A stretch of 64,000 nucleotides of DNA from CAXXOK01 sp963674895 (GTDB lineage Bacteria; Bacillota; Clostridia; Christensenellales; Aristaeellaceae), in NCBI GenBank assembly GCA_963674895.2, contig CAXXCY010000003.1:930001-994000 (forward strand). The letters are read 5' to 3'. The position numbers and the translations under genes were made by a program. The notes beneath the pieces were generated by a model. That model saw only the letters and a list, made by a program, of their open reading frames with translations, searched no databases and was not told the DNA's origin. This document shows positions 49,779-58,517 of the stretch, piece after piece. Numbering within the stretch: the first letter of the stretch is position 1; every line of letters starts with the position of its first letter.

Positions 49779-49792
49779 TATATACCTCTCGC

Positions 49793-50821
49793 TTACGGCA
49801 TACCGCCGCCGAAGCTGCCTCCGTTGAAACTGGGACGGTTTTGCTGCATGGTTGAGGGATCGAAACCGCCTGTATTCCCAGGTGTCGTGGAGGTAGTGCT
49901 CTGCGAATCTGTCAGCGACGAGAACAAGCTCATAAGCCCGCTGCTTTCCTCTGTGGTTTCCACCGCTTTATATACGGTAACGTTCGCATCAAGCCCGCTG
50001 GTAATCTCCACATAATTGTCGTTGTCCACGCCGATCTCGACGTATACCTGTTCCATCTCGCCCTCATCGTTTTGCAACAGCACATAGGCGTTGTTGGCAT
50101 TGCCGAAGCTCAGCGCGTCGGAACTCAGGATTACGGCGTCGTCTGCTTCTTCTTCAGGAATCACGACCGTCACCTGCATACCGGGCAGCACCTCCGCGGA
50201 GCCTGAGAATTGCGCCGTGACGGTATAATAGGAGGTGGAACCGCCGCCGGTGGGTATCCGGTTGATGTGCGTGATCTCGCTGTCAAACGTCTGCTCAAGC
50301 GCCGTGACGGTAACCTCGCATGCCTGGCCGACGCTGACGCTCGCCATGGAATACTCGTCTACACGAAGGGAAACCTGCAGGTTTTCAAAATCGACAATCT
50401 CGATCAGGCTGTCGTTCGCCGCAACCTCGTCACCCTCCACTACGGTGATTTCATTGACTTCGCCGTCAAACCCGGCCTTAAGGATCTCGCCGTTGGACAG
50501 GCGGATCAGCCGCTGGTTCGTGACGACCTTGTCACCTTCCTCGACATAGATCTTGCGCACGGTGCCGGCCGCCTCGGCTGCCAGCGTTTCATCGTTTACG
50601 ACGTCGATGGAGCCCGAAAAGCTCATTGAGTTTGAAATGGAACCGCGCGTCGTCGTATAGCTGTCGTAAGTGATCGTAGCCGCGGCATTAAGCTTCGGAA
50701 GGACAAACAGGTATACTGCTCCGCCCGCCAGCGCAATCAAGATGAGCCATATGATCAGCTTACGGATCCGCCTGCGCATCCTTTTTCGCTTGATTGTTTT
50801 TGTGATGGTTGCGTCGCTCAT
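49793..50821 (-). CDS. Membrane-anchored adaptor protein B2 (HlyD/MacA-like)
   Basis: A 342-residue protein with a strongly basic N-terminus (IKRKRMRRRIRKLI) and one membrane helix (about 23-44), so it is anchored N-in. The body has a split barrel-sandwich domain (TVRKIYVEEGDKVVTNQRLI; AGFDGEVNEITVVEGDEV) and a beta-barrel with VLPGMQVTVVIP. The tail is Ser/Thr- then Gly-rich, ending FNGGSFGGGMP. It is homologous along its length to the protein at 51943-53097. It lies 14 bp upstream of the ATPase and is the likely direct partner of the pump. Confidence 0.8.
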   Translation of the reverse strand: MSDATITKTIKRKRMRRRIRKLIIWLILIALAGGAVYLFVLPKLNAAATITYDSYTTTRGSISNSMSFSGSIDVVNDETLAAEAAGTVRKIYVEEGDKVVTNQRLIRLSNGEILKAGFDGEVNEITVVEGDEVAANDSLIEIVDFENLQVSLRVDEYSMASVSVGQACEVTVTALEQTFDSEITHINRIPTGGGSTSYYTVTAQFSGSAEVLPGMQVTVVIPEEEADDAVILSSDALSFGNANNAYVLLQNDEGEMEQVYVEIGVDNDNYVEITSGLDANVTVYKAVETTEESSGLMSLFSSLTDSQSTTSTTPGNTGGFDPSTMQQNRPSFNGGSFGGGMP

Positions 50822-50851
50822 AGTGTTACCTCTGTCCTCATATTGATTCTA

Positions 50852-51916
50852 TCAGTCGATCGTCTCAATGGTGACACTCATCCCCTGTTTGACGGTATCA
50901 TCCGCCTTGAAGGAGATGTATCCCCTGAATTGAGTCTCGGATGCGGTATCGTCCGTGCTGTCCGACGCCTCGCTTGTGTAGGAAATGCGGGTCACGACGC
51001 CGTCGACGGTGCCCCTGATATCCTCGCTCCAGTCAAACACGATGCTGGCCGCCTGGCCAATTGAAACGGAGCTGAGCAGATCCTCGCCGATCAGAAACTC
51101 GATTTCATAGCTTCCCTCCGGGATGACCGTCATCAAAACGGAATCCTTGGATACCGTATCGCCGACCGCGATATTGAGCGCCGAGATTACGCCGGTCACA
51201 TCCGAGGTGATCACGCCGTCTTCGCGTGCCGTATAGGCCATGTCCCCGGAAACCGTCTCAAACAGCAGCTGGCCGCGCGTAACACTCTCGCCGTTTTCTA
51301 CGTACAGCTTCAGAAGGCTTCCGCTGCCGTAGATGGGCATTTCATTCAGCCGGTATACGGTTCCGCGGCCAAGGCGCAGTTCTGTGGTGTAATCGGAATC
51401 GCGGTAGATATATACGTTTTTCTCCAGATAGAACACTCCGCTTGTCGTCTCCACCGTATAGGACTCCTGATCCACTACCGTGACGATTCCTTCGCCGTAA
51501 CAATCGTTGCCCGTTACGCCGACAATGTAAACTTTTTCTCCGATTGTCACATATTTTGTTTCCTGCGACACATACGCCTTGTTCGTGGAACAGCTGATCG
51601 TGTACTGATCCGTCTGTCCGATATACAGCAGCGCTTCGGACGTGGAGAGTGAATCTCCCGGCTCTGCGAAGACTCCACAAATGATACCGTCTTCCGACGC
51701 ATAGTACTTCGTAGTCTGCATCGTTGCGATCGTATCACCCGCGTTAATCTTTTGCCCCTGACGCACCTGCACGGTTTCCAGGGTGCCGCCGTACGGCGAG
51801 GTGACCAATACCGTCTCGGTCGCGACCACGTTGCCCTCAAATTCTTCCGCCGCCGCAATGCCGGGAATCAAGAGCGCACATACAGCCAGTATAGACATCA
51901 GCCTTTTCATTGTCAT
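50852..51916 (-). CDS. Periplasmic-adaptor-like protein A1 (HlyD/MacA-like)
   Basis: A 354-residue secreted protein with signal peptide MTMKRLMSILAVCALLIPGI and AAA cleavage near 23. Lipoyl-like repeats are VTSPYGGTLETVQVRQGQKI, YYASEDGIICGVFAEPGDSL and VTGVISALNIAVGDTVSK. Alignment by eye with A2 (46607-47842) runs from FEGNVVATETVLVTSPYGG to the C-terminal KQGMSVTIETI, but A1 lacks the Met/Pro-rich tail. GGGAGG precedes the ATG by eight bases. It sits between the two B-type adaptors. Confidence 0.75.
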   Translation of the reverse strand: MTMKRLMSILAVCALLIPGIAAAEEFEGNVVATETVLVTSPYGGTLETVQVRQGQKINAGDTIATMQTTKYYASEDGIICGVFAEPGDSLSTSEALLYIGQTDQYTISCSTNKAYVSQETKYVTIGEKVYIVGVTGNDCYGEGIVTVVDQESYTVETTSGVFYLEKNVYIYRDSDYTTELRLGRGTVYRLNEMPIYGSGSLLKLYVENGESVTRGQLLFETVSGDMAYTAREDGVITSDVTGVISALNIAVGDTVSKDSVLMTVIPEGSYEIEFLIGEDLLSSVSIGQAASIVFDWSEDIRGTVDGVVTRISYTSEASDSTDDTASETQFRGYISFKADDTVKQGMSVTIETID

Positions 51917-51942
51917 TGTGGTATCCTCCCTTTATGGGTTCA

Positions 51943-53097
51943 TTATGGTTGTGTATTCGTGTCTGTTGTCTGTTCGCTTTGCGTATCCTGCGCGTCCATC
52001 ATATCCACAAGATCCTGGACATCCTTCACGTCCTGTGTGCCCTGCGCGGTTTGCATATCCGTGGACGTTGAAGCCTCTGGGGCCGTTCCCATATCGGACA
52101 TCGCAAAATTCGAACCATCCGTGCCCGTATCCCGCGTTCCACCCATTCCGCCCGGCATCTGTCCCCTTGCCGCGTTAATCACAACTTTTTCCCCGACCAA
52201 AGACGTATAGATATCCTCCAGGGAAAATGCCGCCTTGACGCTTTCCGTTCCGCTGACGGTATATACGGTATCGCCTGCGTCAAGACCGCTTACGATCTCG
52301 ACGTTGATGCCGTCGGAAAGCCCTGTTTCCACATAATGATCCTCATAATCGCCATTCGCGCCCTTCAGCAGCACGTATGGCTTTTCCTCATCGTCAAAGG
52401 TCAGTGCTTCCATTGAAAGGATATTGACGTCCTCAACCGATTGATCGGGGATGATCACCGTTGCGCGCATGCCCGGCAGCACCTCTGCCGGCACCGCCAG
52501 GTCGCAGGAAACCGTATAGTACGCAAGCGTGCCCGACGAGGACGATACGCGGTTGATATGCGCAATCGTCGTTTCAAAATCAATGCCAAGGGAAATAACG
52601 CGGACGGTACAGCGCTGCCCGACCTCGAGGGACTTTACGTCGTACTCGTCTACACTCATCGTCACTTCCAGGTTGACCAGATCGCATATCTGAACAATAT
52701 AAAAGTTCGGGCGAACCCAATCTCCCGTTGAAACACGAATTTCATTGACGACGCCGTCGAAACCCGCGGTAAACAATTCTCCGTTTGTCAGGAGCACCAG
52801 CGAATCCCCTTCCGAAACCTCGTCGCCCGCCGAAACGTACAGTTCCTTCACCCTTGTCAATTCGCTGGCCGTGTGGGTTTCGGAGTTTTTAACAGCCAGC
52901 GTTGCCGAAAAACTCATTTCCGTTTCTATATCGCCCGTTTCAACGGTATTGCTATCATAAAGGGTTACGCTGTCGGTCATAAGCATCGGAGCCAAATAGT
53001 TCCAGCCGACCAGCCCGATTACGGCGAGTAAGATGAGGATAAACACCGCTCTGAAAAAGCGTACAATGCCTTTCTTTTTGGGCTTCTGTTTCGCCAT
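51943..53097 (-). CDS. Membrane-anchored adaptor protein B1 (HlyD/MacA-like)
   Basis: A 384-residue protein with a basic N-terminus (MAKQKPKKKGIVRFFRA) and one membrane helix (about 18-38). The adaptor body matches B2: VKELYVSAGDEVSEGDSLV, AGFDGVVNEIRVSTGDWV, then EVLPGMRATVIIPDQS. Its tail is different: about 90 residues rich in Met, Gly, Asp, Thr and Gln (GQMPGGMGG, then DVQDLVDMMDAQDTQS). It is the first gene of the exporter operon. An upstream in-frame ATG at 53121 is equally possible. With A1 it looks like a duplicated adaptor unit. Confidence 0.78.
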   Translation of the reverse strand: MAKQKPKKKGIVRFFRAVFILILLAVIGLVGWNYLAPMLMTDSVTLYDSNTVETGDIETEMSFSATLAVKNSETHTASELTRVKELYVSAGDEVSEGDSLVLLTNGELFTAGFDGVVNEIRVSTGDWVRPNFYIVQICDLVNLEVTMSVDEYDVKSLEVGQRCTVRVISLGIDFETTIAHINRVSSSSGTLAYYTVSCDLAVPAEVLPGMRATVIIPDQSVEDVNILSMEALTFDDEEKPYVLLKGANGDYEDHYVETGLSDGINVEIVSGLDAGDTVYTVSGTESVKAAFSLEDIYTSLVGEKVVINAARGQMPGGMGGTRDTGTDGSNFAMSDMGTAPEASTSTDMQTAQGTQDVKDVQDLVDMMDAQDTQSEQTTDTNTQP

Positions 53098-53145
53098 CGC
53101 CGTTCCTGCCTTTCCGTGCATTCGATGGTATCCTACAGTCCAAAA

Positions 53146-53185
53146 CTGAAAAGAAGCTGAAAAGCGCTTTTCAGTTTGCTTTCAG
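53146..53185. promoter_or_regulatory. Mirror-symmetric four-site operator between exporter and two-component genes
   Basis: CTGAAAAG occurs at 53146-53153 and 53157-53164 (11-bp period), then the opposite-facing CTTTTCAG at 53167-53174 and CTTTCAG ending at 53185 (again 11-bp period). The centre is an 18-bp perfect palindrome (53157-53174). Direct repeats at one helical turn are the usual sites of OmpR/PhoB-type regulators, so each pair could drive one of the two divergent operons. Confidence 0.72.
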
Positions 53186-53247
53186 GTTCTGACGGTAGTA
53201 TGCTAGCGGAGAGGAAGGCGAGCATTCCCGTGCCTGAAAGGATTCCT

Positions 53248-53922
53248 ATGCGGATACTGATTATTGAGGATGAAGTCCGGCTGGCCGGAACGCTGGCGGA
53301 TATGGTCGCCCAGGACGGCTATATCGCGGATAAGGCGCACGACGGCGAAAGCGGCCTGGACAGCGCGCTGACCGGCGTTTACGACGCCGTCGTGCTGGAC
53401 GTCATGCTGCCCAAACTTAACGGTTTTGAAGTTCTCAGGCGCATGCGCGCCGAGGGGATCGTGACGCCGGTCCTCATGCTGACCGCCAAGGCGGATCTCA
53501 CGGACCGCGTGCAGGGTTTGGATTTGGGCGCCGACTATTACCTTACCAAACCTTTTGAAAACGCGGAATTCCGCGCTTGTTTGCGCGTCGTTCTCCGACG
53601 GCAGTCGGACATCATCCCTGAACATATCGTATTCGGTGATTTGACGCTCATTCCATCCGGCAGTCAGCTTTTCTGCCGGGATCAATCACTCAATCTCAGC
53701 GCGAAAGAAATGGAAATCCTACGCCTGCTGATGCTCAATCACCAAAGCATCCTCTCCAAGGAAACCCTGCTGGTAAAAGTCTGGGGCTACGATACCGACG
53801 CGGGCGATAACAACGTGGAAGCCTATATATCGTTTATCCGAAAAAAGCTATCGCTGCTCGGTTCGTCGGTTGAGATACGCGTTATACGCAGGCTCGGATA
53901 CCGATTGGAGGCCAAAGAATGA
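53248..53922 (+). CDS. OmpR/PhoB-family response regulator
   Basis: A 224-residue regulator. Receiver: acidic pair in LIIEDEVRLAG (residues 4-14), phospho-aspartate in AVVLDVMLPKLNGFEVL near 51, and the switch lysine in YYLTKPFENAE near 100. The C-terminal winged-helix domain (about 128-222) has LSAKEMEILRLLM and DNNVEAYISFIRKKL, typical of the OmpR group. ATG at 53248 follows AAAGGA; the frame is open to 53176 through the operator but that start is unlikely. It overlaps the kinase by four bases and faces the ABC exporter. Confidence 0.93.
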   Translation: MRILIIEDEVRLAGTLADMVAQDGYIADKAHDGESGLDSALTGVYDAVVLDVMLPKLNGFEVLRRMRAEGIVTPVLMLTAKADLTDRVQGLDLGADYYLTKPFENAEFRACLRVVLRRQSDIIPEHIVFGDLTLIPSGSQLFCRDQSLNLSAKEMEILRLLMLNHQSILSKETLLVKVWGYDTDAGDNNVEAYISFIRKKLSLLGSSVEIRVIRRLGYRLEAKE

Positions 53923-55133
53923 TTCGCAAACTGCGAAATAAGCTGATCATCGTGCTGATGGCCATTCTAAGCCTTTTGCTTATCGTCATCCTCGTCAGCC
54001 TTTTTTTCACCTCCAGGATGAACTATGAGCGCCGCAGCATCAAAGCGTTCAGCGATCCGCCGCCCGCCGCGGATACCTTTGACAAATCAGTTCTGCTCGC
54101 CATGCCCGTCGCATCCGTCGTATTGGACCCATCCGGCAGCTACAGCGTGACGCAAAACCAGATCCATTATGTCAGCGACGAAGAGCTCATCGAAATTGCG
54201 GGCTCCCTGAAGAATTCCGCGGACGGTTCCGGACTTGTGTCCGATTATAATCTGCGCTACCGGCAGTATTCCAAACCCGACGGTACCGTCGTGTTTTCCT
54301 TTTCCGACACCTTTATCGAGCGGGACTCGCTCAAGGGGCAAATCCTGTATTCCGTCATTATCGGGGTTGGCGCCCTGGCCCTGTTCTTCATCGTCAGCAT
54401 GCTGCTGTCGCGGTGGATGGTCAAGCCTGTGGAACGCGCATGGGAGAAGCAGCGCAGATTCATAACCGACGCGTCGCACGAATTGAAAACACCGTTGACC
54501 GTTATCCTGTCCAATACGGATATGCTGATCGAATCCGGTACGGTGACCGACGACAAAAACCGGATGCGCCTGGACAACATCCGGGCCGAATCCAAGCGCA
54601 TGAAGGCGCTGACGGAAAACCTGCTCGAGCTCGCGCGCACCGACAGCAGGCCGAAAGCGACGGTCCGGGAACCCATCAGCTTCTCCTTTGTCCTCTCCGG
54701 CGCCGTGCTGATGTTTGAACCGACGGTCTTTGATCTTGGGCGCAGCATACAGTCAGAAATTCAGGAAGATATCACCGTTTTCGGCGACCGGGATAAGCTG
54801 CGGCAGCTTGCTGATATCCTGATCGACAACGCCATCCAGTACGGCGCGGACAAAAGCCCCGTCACCGTCCGGCTTTCCGTGATCAACAAGAAGGAAGCGC
54901 TGCTTTCCGTTGTCAGTGAAGGAACCCCTCTGTCGGACACGGATCGTACACACATCTTTGAACGCTTCTACCGAGTGGACGCCTCCCGCGGGCTGACTAA
55001 GGGATTCGGCCTGGGCCTTTCCATAGCCCAAAGCATCGTTCAGGAGTACGGCGGAACGATTTGGGCGGAATCGGACGGAAAGAAGCTGAATACGTTTTTT
55101 GTCAAGCTCCCCTGCCTGACCGCCGCGCAATAG
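53919..55133 (+). CDS. Sensor histidine kinase
   Basis: A 404-residue membrane kinase. Helices at about 8-32 and 142-164 frame a small extracytoplasmic sensor domain of about 110 residues without a recognised fold. H-box FITDASHELKTPLTVI (about 182-197), N-box LIDNAIQYGADKSP near 303, and G-box TKGFGLGLSIAQSI near 362 are intact; there is a short linker in place of a full HAMP domain. It should phosphorylate the response regulator encoded directly before it. The exporter across the intergenic region is the likely target operon, and the signal may be a compound that it exports. Confidence 0.92.
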   Translation: MIRKLRNKLIIVLMAILSLLLIVILVSLFFTSRMNYERRSIKAFSDPPPAADTFDKSVLLAMPVASVVLDPSGSYSVTQNQIHYVSDEELIEIAGSLKNSADGSGLVSDYNLRYRQYSKPDGTVVFSFSDTFIERDSLKGQILYSVIIGVGALALFFIVSMLLSRWMVKPVERAWEKQRRFITDASHELKTPLTVILSNTDMLIESGTVTDDKNRMRLDNIRAESKRMKALTENLLELARTDSRPKATVREPISFSFVLSGAVLMFEPTVFDLGRSIQSEIQEDITVFGDRDKLRQLADILIDNAIQYGADKSPVTVRLSVINKKEALLSVVSEGTPLSDTDRTHIFERFYRVDASRGLTKGFGLGLSIAQSIVQEYGGTIWAESDGKKLNTFFVKLPCLTAAQ

Positions 55134-55192
55134 GCGGCTGCACCTGAATATCACATTGCAGGATTTGGTATCCTAACCCATGTCTTTATACC

Positions 55193-55221
55193 TTTACAAT
55201 CACCGTGCGCTGTGTTACGCT
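55193..55221 (+). promoter_or_regulatory. Possible promoter of the Na/Pi cotransporter gene
   Basis: TTTACA (55193-55198) and TACGCT (55216-55221) with a 17-bp spacer, 98 bp upstream of the start. No Pho box was recognised. Confidence 0.35.
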
Positions 55222-55319
55222 ATGTACGGCCTGGTGTTAAATTCTCGTAAATTTTTCATTGGCGCCGTGTAAATACTGTGGATGCGTAATCGCCGCAATC
55301 CGTATGCAGGAGGCTATGC

Positions 55320-56960
55320 ATGCAATTCATGGATGGGCTCAAGCTGCTTGCGGGCCTTGCCCTGTTTCTCTACGGCATCAAGGAAATGGGCGAAGGGCTG
55401 GAAAAAGCAGCCGGTCACCGTATGCAGCGCTTGCTGGAAGTGCTGACGAAAAATAAATTCTCCGCTGTCCTTGTCGGCGCGCTGGTCACCGGCGTTATTC
55501 AAAGTTCAAGTGCAACCACCGTGATGGTGGTTGGTTTTGTGAATGCCGGTCTTTTGCCGCTGAGGAATGCCATCGGGGTGATCATGGGCGCGAATATCGG
55601 CACCACCGTTACCTCGCTCATGCTTTCGGTCAAACTGGATTTCGGCGTCATCTTCGCCGTGATTGGTTTGATCTTTCTTTTAATCAGCGGGCGCTCCAGC
55701 TTCAAAATGCTCGGCCAGATCTTCATCGGCCTGGGCATCCTGTTCGTAGGCATGCAGACCATGACTGAGGCCATGCAGCCGTTGCGCGACTGGGAAGGCT
55801 TCCGCACGATGATCACCAGCGTATCCAATCCGCTGCTCGGCGTGCTGATCGGCGCGCTGATTACGGCGCTGCTGCAATCCTCTTCAGCGTCCATTGGCAT
55901 TTTGCAGGCGCTGGCCAGCGCCAACCTGATCGGCCTGCATTCGTCGATCTTTATTTTGTTCGGCCAGAATATCGGCACCTGCATCACGGCTTTGCTCGCA
56001 TCCATCGGCACCAGCAAAACCGCGCACCGGGCCGCCATTGTACACCTTTTATTCAATATTATCGGGTCGTTGCTGTTTATCATCATCGCGCTGACACTGC
56101 CTTTTACAAGCTGGATCGAAAGCCTCGCAGGCGACAACCTGCGCCTGCAAATCGCCATTGCGCATATTATCTTCAACATAACCACCACGGCCGTTCTGCT
56201 TCCGCTGTCCAAGCTTCTGGAAAAAGCCGCGTACCTGGTCGTACGCGGCAAGGACGCTGAGGCGGAGCCGATGCGGCTGACTTATTTCGACGACCGTCTG
56301 TTTTCCACCCCGCCCATTGCCGCCAAGCAGCTGTTCCGCGAGGTTATGCGCATGGGCGAACTGGTGAAAACGAACTTCGCCTTTTCCATGGATTACTTTT
56401 TTCAGCAAAAAGACGTCCCTCTGGATGAATTCGACAACCGCGAAAACGTGATCGATTTTCTCAACGCCGAGGTCACGGCGAAGCTGATCGAACTTCGCGG
56501 CATGACCCTGTCTTCCCGCGACGTCCATCTGATGGGCTCGCTGTTCCATGTCGTAAACGATCTGGAGCGGATCGGCGACCATTCCGTAAACATTACGGAA
56601 ATCGCGACGGCCCGGCGCAAGGCGAAAAAGGAGTTCACCAACCGGGCGATCCGGGAATTGGAAACGCTTTACGAAACGGTCAGCAAGGCGCTGGACCAGG
56701 CGATGGATATCGTGAACCGGCAGATCATTGATCCGGCGGTCATCAAAAGGGTCATCGATCTGGAAAGCGAAATCGACCGCATGTGCGACGAGATGACCAA
56801 CCACCACATGGAACGCCTGAAGGCCAAGAAATGCTCGCCGACCAACGGTATCCTGTTTTTGGATTTATTGAACAATATCGAGCGCATCGGCGACCATGCG
56901 GAAAACCTCGCCATCTCCGTGGACGAAGCCGATATCGAAGGCAAACGGCTGCTTTGGTAA
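55320..56960 (+). CDS. Na/Pi cotransporter with PhoU-like domain
   Basis: A 546-residue protein of the NptA/YjbB type. Two inverted transport repeats each carry a QSSSATT-type motif: VIQSSSATTVMVVGFVNAGL (about 59-78) and LLQSSSASIGILQALASANL (about 184). About eight membrane helices extend to about residue 305. The rest (about 345-540) is a PhoU-like helical bundle with two DLERIGDHSVNI / NIERIGDHAENLA metal-binding motifs. It takes up or balances phosphate using sodium. AGGAGG precedes the ATG by seven bases. Confidence 0.93.
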   Translation: MQFMDGLKLLAGLALFLYGIKEMGEGLEKAAGHRMQRLLEVLTKNKFSAVLVGALVTGVIQSSSATTVMVVGFVNAGLLPLRNAIGVIMGANIGTTVTSLMLSVKLDFGVIFAVIGLIFLLISGRSSFKMLGQIFIGLGILFVGMQTMTEAMQPLRDWEGFRTMITSVSNPLLGVLIGALITALLQSSSASIGILQALASANLIGLHSSIFILFGQNIGTCITALLASIGTSKTAHRAAIVHLLFNIIGSLLFIIIALTLPFTSWIESLAGDNLRLQIAIAHIIFNITTTAVLLPLSKLLEKAAYLVVRGKDAEAEPMRLTYFDDRLFSTPPIAAKQLFREVMRMGELVKTNFAFSMDYFFQQKDVPLDEFDNRENVIDFLNAEVTAKLIELRGMTLSSRDVHLMGSLFHVVNDLERIGDHSVNITEIATARRKAKKEFTNRAIRELETLYETVSKALDQAMDIVNRQIIDPAVIKRVIDLESEIDRMCDEMTNHHMERLKAKKCSPTNGILFLDLLNNIERIGDHAENLAISVDEADIEGKRLLW

Positions 56961-56984
56961 TCCGCCGGCGAGCCTTGTAAACCC

Positions 56985-57974
56985 TTATTCGCTTTTCATC
57001 TCGCCGGCGATCGGCGTATCCAGAAGCGCGGCGGTATTCTCCTGCGCCAGCGCCCACATCAGCTTGGTGACCGCGGCCTCGGTGGTCATATCCCGCCCGC
57101 TGTGCACATGGCTGAGCATCAGCCCGCGCCCGACCTCATACACCGTGAGGTCGGCTTTTTCGTACAGGCACTGGCTGACGACCATCACGTGCAGGCTGCT
57201 TTCCGCCAGGTCCCGCAGCGCCTCCACCAAATTGCGGCGGATATAATGCAGGCCTCCCAGCCCGAACGCCTCGATCACCAGCCCATGATAGCCCGCGCTG
57301 TGGATGAAACGGAATACGTCCGGCGAGGTTCCCGGCACCAGCTTCATTAAAAACACCTTGGAATCCAAAGTGTTGCGCAGTTGGTAACCGTCCGGCAAAA
57401 CGCCGGACGGTGTGAACGGCTGCGGGTTTTCGATATGGATGCCCTCCGAATCGAAATACCCAGCGAGCGGCGCGTTGATGCTGGAAAACGCGTCGATCGC
57501 CGTCGTGTGGGTTTTCACGCACCGCGTGCCCTGAATCAGCTTCTGGTCGAAGCAAACATATACGCCGGCGAGCGGCTGCATGGCGGCCGCAACCGCGCGC
57601 CGCAGGTTGCCGCGCGCGTCGGACAGGGCGTCGCCGATTGGTATTTGCGATCCCGTCAGGATCACGGGCTTATCGATCCCCGCCAGCATAAAGCTGAGGA
57701 TGGACGCGGTGTAGGCCATGGTATCGGTGCCATGGGTGATCACAACGCCGTCGCTGTCCCTGAGCGCGTCATGCGCGGCCTGCGCCAGCACGCACCATTC
57801 CTCCGGCTGCATGTTGCTGGAATCCAAACGAAACACGTCCTGCGGCACGATTTCGCAGGGAAAGTGGATACCCGCGATCAATTCCCGTGCGCCGAGAGTA
57901 GGCAAATATCCCGTCTCACAGCGCGTACTGGCAATGGTGCCTCCCGTCGCGAGCAATGCGATGCGTTTTGCCAT
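56985..57974 (-). CDS. ansA: L-asparaginase, type I
   Basis: A 329-residue amidohydrolase. Active-site threonine 1 is in LLATGGTIAST near residues 6-16, and the second threonine with its aspartate in ITHGTDTMAYTASIL near 84-98. The length and absence of a signal peptide indicate the cytoplasmic enzyme. LTGSQIPIGDALSDARGNL is another conserved strand. It hydrolyses asparagine to aspartate and ammonia. It is 21 bp downstream of nrdG, in a group with thiN. Confidence 0.94.
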   Translation of the reverse strand: MAKRIALLATGGTIASTRCETGYLPTLGARELIAGIHFPCEIVPQDVFRLDSSNMQPEEWCVLAQAAHDALRDSDGVVITHGTDTMAYTASILSFMLAGIDKPVILTGSQIPIGDALSDARGNLRRAVAAAMQPLAGVYVCFDQKLIQGTRCVKTHTTAIDAFSSINAPLAGYFDSEGIHIENPQPFTPSGVLPDGYQLRNTLDSKVFLMKLVPGTSPDVFRFIHSAGYHGLVIEAFGLGGLHYIRRNLVEALRDLAESSLHVMVVSQCLYEKADLTVYEVGRGLMLSHVHSGRDMTTEAAVTKLMWALAQENTAALLDTPIAGEMKSE

Positions 57975-57995
57975 TCTGCGTCTCCATCCTAACGG

Positions 57996-58517
57996 CTAAA
58001 CCCAAACGTCCGCTTCCCACAGGGCGATTTCCCCTGTGGCGCGGGTTTTCGCCATATCAATTACACGTTGGTTCCCGCTCCCCCGAAAGTCCAGCGTTAG
58101 CGACCTTTCCTTCAGAATAAACGGTCCGTCGACCAGGACGTCGGTTTCGTCCAGCAGCGCTTTCACGTCGGCGTTCTCCGACGCCATGCGTAGCAACTGT
58201 TCCAACGTATAACCGGAATACGTCCACACGCTCAGCTCCTTCGCGTGCGCCCTCCTCGCGAGTTCCGCGCATTCCGCCGCCTGCACGAACGGTTCGCCGC
58301 CCGACAGGGTAATGCCGTCCAGCAGCGGATTCCCCGAGAATCTCTTCTCTACGTCGTCCAGAGTCCACGCGGTACCGCCGTTTGGATCATGGCTTGCCGG
58401 ATTATGGCACCCCACGCAGCGGTGCGGGCAGCCCTGCACAAAGACCGCGGTGCGATACCCCTTCCCGTCCACAATGGATTCCGATACCAGGCCATGCAGG
58501 CGGACGGTCTGTTTCAC
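57996..58517 (-). CDS. nrdG: Anaerobic ribonucleotide reductase activating protein
   Basis: A 173-residue radical SAM activase. The cluster cysteines are in FVQGCPHRCVGCHNP (about 27-41, CxxxCxxC), the SAM-binding GGE is in TLSGGEPFVQ, and TYSGYTLEQLL is the family C-terminal marker. It generates the glycyl radical on NrdD. No nrdD gene lies in this window, so the partner must be elsewhere. It overlaps thiN by four bases. Confidence 0.9.
   Translation of the reverse strand: MKQTVRLHGLVSESIVDGKGYRTAVFVQGCPHRCVGCHNPASHDPNGGTAWTLDDVEKRFSGNPLLDGITLSGGEPFVQAAECAELARRAHAKELSVWTYSGYTLEQLLRMASENADVKALLDETDVLVDGPFILKERSLTLDFRGSGNQRVIDMAKTRATGEIALWEADVWV

Noticed and set aside
53041..53121. Possible secretion role of the exporter as a bacteriocin self-immunity system
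   Set aside because: No small precursor peptide, peptidase domain or modification enzyme is encoded near the exporter, so this cannot be supported.
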